Of a stretch of 52,394 nt of DNA, positions 35,782 through 43,732 are shown piece after piece; positions within the stretch are counted from its first letter, which is position 1; every line of letters starts with the position of its first letter. Under the pieces are notes generated by a model. The model saw only the letters and a program-made list of their open reading frames with translations, had not been told where the DNA came from and did not search any database. This stretch comes from Bacteroidota bacterium (GTDB lineage: Bacteria; Bacteroidota; Bacteroidia; Cytophagales; Cyclobacteriaceae): positions 1-52,394 of the forward strand of contig VGMU01000014.1 in assembly GCA_016866385.1 (NCBI GenBank), given 5' to 3'. The position numbers were made by a program, and so were the translations under genes.

Positions 35782-36837
35782 ATGTCAAAAACTATTTTAA
35801 TCACTGGAGGTGCTGGATTTATTGGATCCCATGTAATTCGACTTTTTGTAGAAAAGTATCCTCATTACCAGATTGTAAATCTTGATGCCTTGACCTATGC
35901 AGGCAATCTGGAAAATTTAAAAGAAGTAGAGGATGCACCCAATTACACCTTTGTAAAAGCAGATATTCTGGAGGAGCAAGCTTTAGCCCATATTTTTGCT
36001 GCGTATGGGATTACCGATGTCATCCACTTGGCTGCAGAATCCCACGTGGATCGCTCCATCTCGGATCCTCTGGCATTTGTGAAGACCAATGTCATGGGAA
36101 CGGTAAATCTACTCAATGCTGCTAAAAAGGCGTGGATGGGGGCATTGGATCAGCATCTATTTTACCACGTTTCTACCGATGAGGTGTACGGTTCTTTGCA
36201 TGAGGGAGGATTTTTTGTAGAAACTACTCCCTACGATCCACAATCCCCTTATTCAGCATCAAAGGCAGCATCGGATCATTTTGTGAGGGCTTATGCCAAT
36301 ACCTACCACATGAAAACGGTGGTTTCCAATTGCTCAAATAACTATGGTCCCAACCATTTTCCGGAGAAGTTGATTCCCCTTTGTATACACAATATCAAGT
36401 CCAATAAGCCCCTTCCTGTGTATGGAAAAGGTGAAAATGTAAGAGATTGGTTGTATGTAAAAGATCATGCAAGAGCCATAGATGTGGTATTTCATCGAGG
36501 AAAACCTGGAGAAACGTATAATATTGGAGGATTCAACGAATGGAAAAATATTGACATTGTGAGATTGCTCTGCAAAAAAATGGATGAAAAGCTGGGTAGG
36601 GAAAAAGGCACCTCAGAAAAGCTAATTACTTTTGTTCAAGATAGGGCAGGCCACGATTTGAGGTATGCGATCGATGCCAGCAAAATAAAAAAAGAGCTGG
36701 GTTGGGAACCCAGTCTACAATTTGATGAGGGTATAGATCAAACCATTGATTGGTACCTTGAAAATGAGTCTTGGCTGGAGCAAGTCACTTCGGGAGCTTA
36801 CCAAGAATACTACCAAAAACACTACGATAACCGGTAA
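35782..36837 (+). CDS. rfbB: dTDP-glucose 4,6-dehydratase
   Basis: This 351-residue enzyme is of normal length. It makes dTDP-4-keto-6-deoxyglucose, the first dedicated step toward rhamnose and other deoxysugars. It has GGAGFIGSHVIRLF, HLAAESHVDRSI, the VSTDEVYGSL segment with catalytic Asp-Glu, YSASKAASDHFVRAY with YxxxK, SNNYGPNHFPEKLIPL, and the C-terminal DRAGHDLRYAIDASKIKKELGW block, all RfbB hallmarks. The other dTDP-rhamnose genes are not in the window. A terminator follows at once. Confidence 0.96.
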   Translation: MSKTILITGGAGFIGSHVIRLFVEKYPHYQIVNLDALTYAGNLENLKEVEDAPNYTFVKADILEEQALAHIFAAYGITDVIHLAAESHVDRSISDPLAFVKTNVMGTVNLLNAAKKAWMGALDQHLFYHVSTDEVYGSLHEGGFFVETTPYDPQSPYSASKAASDHFVRAYANTYHMKTVVSNCSNNYGPNHFPEKLIPLCIHNIKSNKPLPVYGKGENVRDWLYVKDHARAIDVVFHRGKPGETYNIGGFNEWKNIDIVRLLCKKMDEKLGREKGTSEKLITFVQDRAGHDLRYAIDASKIKKELGWEPSLQFDEGIDQTIDWYLENESWLEQVTSGAYQEYYQKHYDNR

Positions 36838-36838
36838 T

Positions 36839-36868
36839 AAAAAATGGCCCTTTTTGGGGCCATTTTTT
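36839..36868. terminator. Bidirectional terminator between rfbB and the SerB-SerA fusion
   Basis: ATGGCCC (36844-36850) pairs with GGGCCAT (36857-36863) around TTTTTG. Flanking A and T runs (36839-36843 and 36864-36868) extend the stem and give a T-tract on either strand for the convergent genes. Confidence 0.85.
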
Positions 36869-36890
36869 ATTTATATGAATCATCGAGTGA

Positions 36891-38783
36891 TCAGTATAAG
36901 GTTCTAAAGCGGATGGTTCCTGGAATACTTTTCATGGCTTCGATAGCATCTGCGGCATATACCTTGTCAATATCCGTGATAACGTATCCGATTTTTTCAT
37001 TTGTTTTCAGGTATTGCCCCACAATGTTGATGTTGTAGCTGGCCAATACCTGATTGATTTTAGCAAGAACACCCGGCTCGTTTTGGTGCAGATGGATCAG
37101 GCGATGAGCATCCTTCAAAAAAGGAAGTTGGATATTGGGAAAATTCACTGAATTGTAAGTATTCCCCGTGTTGATATATTCCATGATTTTTCCAGGTACA
37201 AATCTGGCGATATTTTCCTGGGCTTCTAAGGTGCTTCCTCCTATATGGGGTGTCAAAATGGTATTGGGTAATCCTCGCAATTCCGACTCAAATGTTTCTT
37301 TGTTGTTTTTAGGTTCCTCCGGAAAAACATCCACCGCGCATCCGGCCAAGTGACCAGATAGTAGTGCTTCTCTGAGTGCGGGTATTTCTACCACATGGCC
37401 CCTGCTCAGATTGACTAGGATGGCTCCTTTTTTCATCAAGGCTATTTTTTCCTTATCCAGAAGGCAGGTATTGTCTTTTCTTCCGTCTACATGCAAAGTC
37501 ACCACATCGCAGGTGGAGAGTAGGGCTTCTAAGGATGGTAGTTTGGTGGCATTTCCTAAGGCCAACTTTTCGATGACATCGTAATAAAAAACGTTCATAC
37601 CCAGGTTTTCAGCCAAGACGGAAAGTTGCGCTCCAATATTACCATAGCCTATAATTCCCAGTTTTTTGCCTCGTATTTCAAAAGATCCATGAGCAGACTT
37701 GTCCCAAATACCTTGGTGCATTCCTTGGGATTTGTCCTGTAATCTTCTAAGTAAAAAAATAATTTCGGCAATAGCCATTTCTACCACCGAACGGGTATTG
37801 GAGAAAGGCGCATTAAATACGGCAATACCTTTTCGCTGACATTCTTCTAGATCTATTTGGTTGGTGCCAATGCAAAAAGCACCAATCGCAAGAAGTCGGT
37901 TGGCACTTTCCAATACTTTCTTGGTCACGGTAGTCTTTGATCGAATACCGAGAATGGATACATTTTTGATTTTCTCGCAGAGCTCTTCCTCGCTCATGGC
38001 TCCCGTGGCCACTTCTACTTGGTAGCCTTCTTCTTTGAGCAACTCCACAGCGATGGGATGTACATTTTCCAAAAGCAAGACTTTTATCCTGCTTTTGGGG
38101 TAAGAAAATTTGGTATTCAATTTATTGATATACAAGATTTCATCGAAGCTAGGTGCGATATGGTCTGCTTGGCTGGTAACTTTCGGACGATGTACGTTTT
38201 CGGTAAAAGCATAAAATTTATTGGCTAGCCCGGAAGCTTTGATTTCATAGTCGGTGTAGCCATCTCCAATGACATAAATATCCCCTTCCAGTTTGATGTT
38301 TTTTATGGTCTCTGATTTCCCATTGTTTTTAGAAAGGGGATTATCCCGGTTAAAATCTATGATATTTCCTTGTTCATCGTAATGCAAGTCGTTGGCAAAG
38401 ACATTTTCTTTTTTGATGCCATAATCGCTCACAATGGGGATGATAAAATCCTTAAATCCATTGGAAATGATAAATACATCCTCCGCATTCTCACTTAGCC
38501 ATTCCCTATTCCGCTCAAAAGATTTGGAAACTTTTTGTTTGAGCACCTGAATCAATTCCGTGATCTGGGTTTTGTTTGCTTGCAGGATGCTCAAGCGTTG
38601 TTCCAAACTTTCTCGAAAGGTGAGGGAGCCATCCATGCCCTTATCGGTAATGGTTTTGATTTCCTGAAGTTTTTCTTGCTGCTTGGGGTCCCCAGCAAGG
38701 CTGATCTCTCCCAAAATATCAAGGGCTTCCACCCGGGTAAAGGTACTATCGAAGTCTATTATAAATTTTTTGGTAAGGGACAT
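36891..38783 (-). CDS. Phosphoserine phosphatase-phosphoglycerate dehydrogenase fusion (SerB-SerA)
   Basis: This 630-residue protein joins two serine-biosynthesis enzymes. Residues 1 to about 225 form a HAD phosphatase like SerB: DFDST motif I with D10 and D12, S107 in ISNGF, K156 in NNGKS and GDGYTD at 173-178. From about 231 comes a D-3-phosphoglycerate dehydrogenase with the NAD motif LGIIGYGNIGAQ, IALMKKGAILVNLSRG and the catalytic-histidine block LTPHIGGSTLEAQENIA, then a C-terminal ACT domain (HLHQNEPGVLAKINQVLASYNINIVGQ) that probably senses serine. It would run steps 1 and 3 of the pathway in one chain, while SerC is separate. A palindrome overlaps the likely promoter. Confidence 0.92.
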   Translation of the reverse strand: MSLTKKFIIDFDSTFTRVEALDILGEISLAGDPKQQEKLQEIKTITDKGMDGSLTFRESLEQRLSILQANKTQITELIQVLKQKVSKSFERNREWLSENAEDVFIISNGFKDFIIPIVSDYGIKKENVFANDLHYDEQGNIIDFNRDNPLSKNNGKSETIKNIKLEGDIYVIGDGYTDYEIKASGLANKFYAFTENVHRPKVTSQADHIAPSFDEILYINKLNTKFSYPKSRIKVLLLENVHPIAVELLKEEGYQVEVATGAMSEEELCEKIKNVSILGIRSKTTVTKKVLESANRLLAIGAFCIGTNQIDLEECQRKGIAVFNAPFSNTRSVVEMAIAEIIFLLRRLQDKSQGMHQGIWDKSAHGSFEIRGKKLGIIGYGNIGAQLSVLAENLGMNVFYYDVIEKLALGNATKLPSLEALLSTCDVVTLHVDGRKDNTCLLDKEKIALMKKGAILVNLSRGHVVEIPALREALLSGHLAGCAVDVFPEEPKNNKETFESELRGLPNTILTPHIGGSTLEAQENIARFVPGKIMEYINTGNTYNSVNFPNIQLPFLKDAHRLIHLHQNEPGVLAKINQVLASYNINIVGQYLKTNEKIGYVITDIDKVYAADAIEAMKSIPGTIRFRTLY

Positions 38784-38806
38784 GAGCCTGGGAGCGATTC
38801 GTGTAG

Positions 38807-38822
38807 GCTGTAAAATTACAGC
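38807..38822. promoter_or_regulatory. Palindrome at the SerB-SerA promoter
   Basis: GCTGTAA (38807-38813) and TTACAGC (38816-38822) are perfect inverted arms with two central A. The site lies 23 bp upstream of the fusion start, and on the minus strand it contains TAATTTTA, one mismatch from TAnnTTTG. A repressor bound here would block the promoter. Confidence 0.45.
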
Positions 38823-38931
38823 ATTGTTAAAAAAACAGATGATTTATTAGTGAAATTAATAGAAAAGTTTTTCTTTTTTTGATTTAGTCAATCAGGAGAG
38901 GGGTTTTTATTTAAGATAAACTTAGTCTCCA

Positions 38932-38964
38932 ATAGGATTACTATTTTTCGTAACATAATCCTAT
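38932..38964. promoter_or_regulatory. Long-loop hairpin upstream of the DUF4920 gene
   Basis: ATAGGATTA (38932-38940) and TAATCCTAT (38956-38964) are perfect 9-bp arms around a 15-base loop, and an eight-T run follows shortly after. It could be an operator or a weak terminator. No gene upstream on the plus strand ends here. Confidence 0.35.
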
Positions 38965-38998
38965 GAAGAATATTTTTTTTCCTACTTCTAGTTTTGCT

Positions 38999-39006
38999 TA
39001 GTTTTG
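38999..39006 (+). promoter_or_regulatory. Candidate -7 element for the DUF4920 gene
   Basis: TAGTTTTG matches TAnnTTTG, and a second copy stands at 38989-38996, ten bases upstream. Either could serve as the -7 site. The ATG is at 39021. Confidence 0.35.
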
Positions 39007-39020
39007 AAAAAAAAATAGGC

Positions 39021-39536
39021 ATGAAATATTCCGTTATATTCCTTTCCCTAGCTCTAGGCAGTATCGTTTCTTCTTGTCAACAAAAGGCAGTAGTGGCCAC
39101 TGCTACGCATCGTGAAGTAGTGGGAGAAGTCGAGGTAGTGCCGGGACATTATGGAGACTTGGTTGAAGCGACTTCAGCCATCAGTCCAGGAGAATTGGTG
39201 AGTAAACTTTCTAATTCCGGGACATACCAAGGAAAAATTAGGGGGATTATCGATGAAGTTTGTACCAAAAAAGGGTGCTGGTTTGCCATGAAACTTCCTG
39301 ATGGGAATTCCATGCGAGTAACTTTTAAAGATTATGGTTTTTTTATTCCTACCAATTCCCAAGGATTCCCCATAGTCTTGGAGGGAGTGGCTAAGGTGAC
39401 AGAGACTGATATTGAGACTCTTAGACACTATGCTGAGGATCAAGGAAAAACCAAGCAGGAAGTAGAGGCAATTACCGCTCCCAAAAAGGAAATCACTTTT
39501 GAAGCTACTGGAGTCCTTATTCAAGATAAGAAGTAA
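39021..39536 (+). CDS. DUF4920-family lipoprotein
   Basis: I start this at ATG 39021 (MKYSVIFLSLALGSIVSSC), which gives a clean lipoprotein signal with the lipobox cysteine at about residue 19. A longer frame adds a charged run before it. The 171-residue protein has the DUF4920 core: GKIRGIIDEVCTKKGCWFAMKLPDGNSMRVTFKDYGFFIPTN, with a conserved KKGCW cysteine-tryptophan pair, then PIVLEGVAKVTETD. The function of the family is not known to me; an envelope location is clear. Its stop overlaps the next start (TAATG). Confidence 0.8.
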   Translation: MKYSVIFLSLALGSIVSSCQQKAVVATATHREVVGEVEVVPGHYGDLVEATSAISPGELVSKLSNSGTYQGKIRGIIDEVCTKKGCWFAMKLPDGNSMRVTFKDYGFFIPTNSQGFPIVLEGVAKVTETDIETLRHYAEDQGKTKQEVEAITAPKKEITFEATGVLIQDKK

Positions 39537-39739
39537 TGGCCCTGGCTATAGACAATTTGCGAGTAGGAAGAATCTACAGGTTTGTCAATCAAGGGGAAGT
39601 AAGGATTATTGAGATAATGTCTCGCATTTCTGGGGATAATTTCTCTGTCAAAGACCTGGACACCCTAGAATGGTATACCCTTGAAGAATTGCTTCGTTGG
39701 GGAATTGGAAAAGATTTTGATTTGGAGGAACTTCGATAA
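39536..39739 (+). CDS. Small hypothetical protein coupled to the DUF4920 gene
   Basis: This is a 67-residue protein without signal peptide or membrane segment, starting MALAIDNLRVGRIYRFVNQG and ending KDFDLEELR. The ATG overlaps the DUF4920 stop by one base, which supports a real, translationally coupled gene. The sequence looks like a small beta-rich fold (VGRIYRFVNQGEVRIIEIM) followed by an acidic helix. I do not recognise the family. Confidence 0.55.
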   Translation: MALAIDNLRVGRIYRFVNQGEVRIIEIMSRISGDNFSVKDLDTLEWYTLEELLRWGIGKDFDLEELR

Positions 39740-39872
39740 ACTTTTTACCTACAGGCTAGCTCACCTTCCAACAGTACCTTCAGCGCTTTACCATCAGGCA
39801 CCTTGTTCCTTTCTATAAGGGATGGTAAATCGTAGGCCGCTCCCTCACCTCACTTTTTAATTGAAAAAAAAG

Positions 39873-39923
39873 ATCCTAAACTCTATATTTTTAAAGAGTA
39901 TCGTTAGGATTGGTATTTTTTTT
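39873..39923 (+). terminator. Terminator-like stem-loop after the DUF4920/small-protein pair
   Basis: ATCCTAA (39873-39879) pairs with TTAGGAT (39904-39910) and the inner ACTCT (39880-39884) pairs with AGAGT (39895-39899), with a four-base bulge. A T-rich run (39916-39923) follows after five bases. It probably ends the upstream two-gene unit. Confidence 0.45.
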
Positions 39924-39942
39924 GTTATTAATACTAACAAAA
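39920..39942 (+). promoter_or_regulatory. Candidate TetR operator
   Basis: TTTTGTTA (39920-39927) and TAACAAAA (39935-39942) are perfect 8-bp inverted arms around a 7-base spacer, 61 bp upstream of the tetR start. TetR-family repressors commonly bind such palindromes in their own promoters. The link to this regulator is inferred from position. Confidence 0.5.
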
Positions 39943-40003
39943 ACAATGGAAAAGCAAACTTTTTTATTTTTTTTGCGTTTAAGACAATATAAAAAACTAA
40001 AAA

Positions 40004-40675
40004 ATGGATTCCATTTTAAGAAAACTCAAGGTAGATGTCAATTCCAACTTGTATTTGAAGGATCCTTACAGTTCGGAATTAGGGCTTTCGATAGTAAAAG
40101 AAGGGGCATTGTTGATTCATAAGCTAGGAATGGAACAATTTACCTTTAAGAAATTGGCAGCAATCATTGGGAGTACCGAGCCCGCTATCTACCGTTATTT
40201 TGAAAATAAGCATAGATTGTTACTCTATCTCAATGCTTGGTATTGGGTTTGGCTGGAGCATAATCTTGTATTTTCCACAGCCAATATTACCGATGCAAAG
40301 GACCGACTCGAAATCGCTCTTCACTTGCTCGTGGACGGTCCTATGTACCGTCAAAACGATTTTTTAGACCCTGAAATCTTGAGAACTATTGTAGTTCATG
40401 AATCAATAAAAGGCTACCTGACCAAGGAAGTAGATGAAGAACATGCTTCGGGAATCTTTTCTCAGGTGTACAAATTTGGAGACCGAATTTCTTCTATCGT
40501 CAAAGAAATTAATCCCGATTATCCTTTCCCTAAATTTTTAGTTTCTACCATCATGGAATCTGCCTTGCTGCAATCCTTCAATGCTCAGCATTTGCCAGGT
40601 ATGGTGGATGCGGAAGCTAGCCATGAGGTTAGGTATAATTTCTTTCATCAACTCGTGACAAAAGCCATTATATAA
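40004..40675 (+). CDS. TetR family transcriptional regulator
   Basis: This 223-residue regulator has an N-terminal HTH domain at about 25-75: GLSIVKEGALLIHKLGMEQFTFKKLAAIIGSTEPAIYRYFENKHRLLLYL, the usual TetR pattern ending in YRYF.NK..L. The rest is a helical ligand-binding and dimerisation domain. Its stop overlaps the ABC gene start (TAATG), so it is co-transcribed with the exporter it probably represses. The inducer is unknown. Confidence 0.9.
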   Translation: MDSILRKLKVDVNSNLYLKDPYSSELGLSIVKEGALLIHKLGMEQFTFKKLAAIIGSTEPAIYRYFENKHRLLLYLNAWYWVWLEHNLVFSTANITDAKDRLEIALHLLVDGPMYRQNDFLDPEILRTIVVHESIKGYLTKEVDEEHASGIFSQVYKFGDRISSIVKEINPDYPFPKFLVSTIMESALLQSFNAQHLPGMVDAEASHEVRYNFFHQLVTKAII

Positions 40676-42374
40676 TGTATCAAACATTTATAAGTACTCC
40701 GCTTAAGAGGGTTTTTTCCATTTTAAATGAAGAAAAGAATCAAGTTTATGCCATTTATTTTTATGCAGTTCTCAATGGCTTGATTACGCTGTCATTGCCT
40801 TTGGGTATACAAGCGATCCTCAACTTTATTTTGGGAGGTAGAATCACTACCTCTTGGATCATTTTGGTACTTATTGTGGCTATAGGCGTAATATTTGGCG
40901 GATTTTTGCAGATTTCACAGCTGCAAATCATGGAAAAATTTCAGCAAAGAATTTTTTCTAAATCGGGACTTTCGATTGCCTATAGATTGCCTAGAATAAA
41001 GACAGAGATCCTGCATGGCAAGTACGGACCCGAAATCGTGAATAGGTTTTTTGATACGGTAAGCTTGCAAAAAGGAATGGCAAAAATTCTCATTGATTTT
41101 TCATCGGCCTTGCTTCAAGTAGTTTTTGGTTTATTGCTACTTTCCTTCTATCACCCAAGCTTTATTATTTTTGGATTAGGACTTTTAGGGATTTTAGGAT
41201 TGATTTTTTACTTCTCTGCACCAAAGGGAATGAATACAGCCCTGCAGGAATCCAACTACAAGTATAAAACAGCTTTTTGGTTAGAGGAGGTGGGTCGGAC
41301 TCTCAATTCTTTTAAACTCGTGGGTACGACCAATCTACCCATCATGCGTGCAGATAAGCTGCTTCAGAAATACATAGAATTTAGATCAAACCATTTCAAC
41401 GTGTTGATTTTTCAATATAAGGTGATGGTAGGATTTAAGGTATTAATTGTACCAGTTTGCTTGTAGCTGGAAGCTTATTGTTGATCAATGATCAAATTTC
41501 TATTGGTCAATTTGTTGCTGCGGAAGTCATCATAGTGCTGGTAGTAAATTCGGTTGAAAAACTTATTCTTTCCTTAGAAACGGTTTACGATACCTTGGTT
41601 TCTGTTGATAAATTAGGCCAAATTATGGACTTGGATTTGGAGCATCATGAACCAAGTGATAAAGTAATAGAGCCTCTTTCTGGAGGATTGAAATTTGGCA
41701 TGGAAGAGGTGCATTTTCAGCCTGCAGATGCAAATCAACCCCTATTGTTAGGGGTTACCTTGACCATAGATCCTGGAAGAAAGGTAGTCGTTACGGGTAA
41801 GAGTGGAAGTGGGAAAAGTGCCATGATGGCGTTGTTTGCTGGGTTGTACGAACAGTACCAAGGCAAAGTCTTGGTCAATGACCTTTCCCTAGAGCTGATC
41901 AACCTAGAAAAATTTAGAGGTATGGTTGGGGATTTCCTTGAGCTTCAACAAATTTTCAACGGCACCATACACGAAAATATTTGTTTGGGTAGAGAATGCC
42001 CATCGGAAAAGTTAAATGAAATCATTGAATTGGTGGGGCTGACCGAATATATCTATCAAATCCCTCTCGGACTTTATACCGTCCTCCAGCCGGAGGGAAA
42101 AGGATTGTCTAAAACCATTGCTCACCAAATCTTATTAGCAAGAGGCTTAGTTGGCGAACCCAAAGCCCTGATCATGGAGAATGTACTCAATTATGTTGAT
42201 CCATTGGTAAAAGAAAAAATGATTCAACATATCCTTCATGGTCCTTGGACGCTCTTGATGATCTCTGATGAAGAACAGGTACAAAAGCAGGCGGACGAAA
42301 TTATTTTGATGGACTCTGGAAAAATAGTTTTTAAAGGAAAATTTGAAGATTATTTACGCTTTAAAAAGAAATAG
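40675..42374 (+). pseudogene. ABC exporter (permease-ATPase) with a frameshift and degenerate ATPase motifs
   Basis: The first frame runs 40675-41466 and the second continues to 42374. Slipping back one base near 41456-41458, or restoring one T in that T-run, gives a smooth protein of about 566 residues (FKVLIVPV then LLVAGSLLLIND). The first about 330 residues are a five- to six-helix ABC exporter membrane domain. The ATPase domain has an intact Walker A (GKSGSGKSA, about 375-382). Its Q-loop Gln is replaced by Glu, LSGGQ reads LSKTI, Walker B with its catalytic Glu reads LIMEN, and the H-loop histidine is Asp (MISDEEQ). It sits between tetR and an HlyD gene in a type I exporter operon. It may be a decayed gene or a sequencing error in an unusual transporter. 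Confidence 0.75.
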
Positions 42375-42376
42375 GC

Positions 42377-43732
42377 ATGTTGAATATTTCAAAAAATAGG
42401 ATTAAGGATTTATTTCCTTTTACTGAAGCCCAAAGTTTGGTCCTTTCCCATCCCCAGCAATTAGGGTACAAGCGAGTAAAAATTCTCGCTTGGGTAATTG
42501 CGTTTTTCTTTCTCCTACTCTTTTTGCCTTGGACTCAGAATATTCGTTCAAAAGGCTATGTAACCGCCTTACGACCCGATCAAAGGCCCCAAACCATTCA
42601 CTCCATTATTCCTGGCCGAATTGAGCGCTGGTATGTGGCAGAGGGGGATTATGTTCAGGCAGGGGATACCATCTTGAGAATTTCGGAAATAAAAGATGAG
42701 TATTTTGACTCCCTTTTGTTGCCACGAACCCAGCAACAGGTAGATGCGAAAGCACTTTCTGCAGAATCCTATGGGGAAAAAGTAATCGCCTTGCAAAGTC
42801 AAATTTCAGCCTTGGAGAAAAACAATGTATTGAAGCTTCAGCAAGCCAAAAATTACCTAGAAAATACCCGTTTTAAAGTCCAATCGGATAGTATCAGTTT
42901 CGTTCAGGCTAAAGTCAATTACGACATTGGGAAATACCAATTGGAGCGTGCCGAGCAACTTTCAAAGGAAGGATTAATTTCAGTTACATCATTGGAAGGG
43001 AGGAGACTGAAGTTTCAGGAAGTTCAAGCCAATTTGATTGCTGCAGAAAATAAATGGATGAGCAGTAAGAATGAATTGATTACTGCGAAAATTGATTTGA
43101 ATGCCATAGACAATGAATACAAAGACAAGGTAGCTAAAGCCAAATCGGAGATGTTTACCGCCATGTCTTCTCAGTTTGATGCAGAAGCCACAGTGACAAA
43201 ATTGGAAAATCAATATTCCAATTACCAGCAGCGTTCACAGTACCGCTACATTCTAGCTCCCCAAAATGGATTTATTGCCAAAGCCATACAGGTGGGGATA
43301 GGCGAAACCATCAAGGAAGGTGCTGAAATAGTAAATATTGTTCCTGCTAATGCTGCCTTGGCAGTAGAAATGTTTGTTCAACCGGTGGATTTACCTCTAA
43401 TCAAGATAGGTAATAAGGTAAGATTTATTTTTGACGGCTGGCCAGCCATTGTGTTTTCAGGATGGCCTCAAATTTCCAATGGAACCTTCGGGGGTGTGGT
43501 CATTGCTATCGATCAATTTGCTGGTCCCACCAATCAATACCAGGTGTTGGTAGCAGAAGACCTAGAAGAAGAAGCCTGGCCAGATGCCTTACGTATGGGT
43601 TCTGGAGCGGATGGCATTGCCTTGTTCAATGATCTCCCCGTATGGTACGAACTCTGGCGGCAATTGAATGGATTCCCGGCAGATTATTACACCCAAGAAG
43701 AAAAAGATAAAACTGCCACTTCTGAAAAATGA
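42377..43732 (+). CDS. HlyD family adaptor of the type I exporter
   Basis: This 451-residue membrane-fusion protein has one transmembrane helix at about 35-55 (ILAWVIAFFFLLLFLPW), a first lipoyl half (GRIERWYVAEGDYVQAGDTILRI), a long coiled-coil of about 200 residues, and the second half (ILAPQNGFIAKAIQVGIGETIKEGAEIVNIVP) followed by a beta-barrel region. It would link the ABC protein to the TolC protein encoded next. The start is 2 bp after the ABC stop, and its own stop overlaps the TolC start (ATGA). Unlike the orphan HlyD at 7958, it is flanked by both partner genes. Confidence 0.9.
   Translation: MLNISKNRIKDLFPFTEAQSLVLSHPQQLGYKRVKILAWVIAFFFLLLFLPWTQNIRSKGYVTALRPDQRPQTIHSIIPGRIERWYVAEGDYVQAGDTILRISEIKDEYFDSLLLPRTQQQVDAKALSAESYGEKVIALQSQISALEKNNVLKLQQAKNYLENTRFKVQSDSISFVQAKVNYDIGKYQLERAEQLSKEGLISVTSLEGRRLKFQEVQANLIAAENKWMSSKNELITAKIDLNAIDNEYKDKVAKAKSEMFTAMSSQFDAEATVTKLENQYSNYQQRSQYRYILAPQNGFIAKAIQVGIGETIKEGAEIVNIVPANAALAVEMFVQPVDLPLIKIGNKVRFIFDGWPAIVFSGWPQISNGTFGGVVIAIDQFAGPTNQYQVLVAEDLEEEAWPDALRMGSGADGIALFNDLPVWYELWRQLNGFPADYYTQEEKDKTATSEK

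Larger units (their letters stand above)
39740..40003. other. Intergenic region upstream of the TetR-exporter operon
   Basis: It contains a 34-codon open stretch on the minus strand (39745-39849) that lacks a start codon, an imperfect terminator-like stem-loop (39873-39910) and a strong palindrome (39920-39942). Nothing in it is a convincing gene. Confidence 0.5.

Noticed and set aside
36844-37038. Small frame after rfbB starting MALFGAIFYLYESSS
   Set aside because: It begins in the terminator stem and overlaps the 3' end of the SerB-SerA gene on the other strand; no coding signal supports it.
41452-41466. Programmed -1 ribosomal frameshift in the exporter gene
   Set aside because: The bases do not form an X-XXY-YYZ slippery heptamer and I saw no strong downstream stem, so an indel is the simpler explanation; it is kept only as a possibility in the findings.
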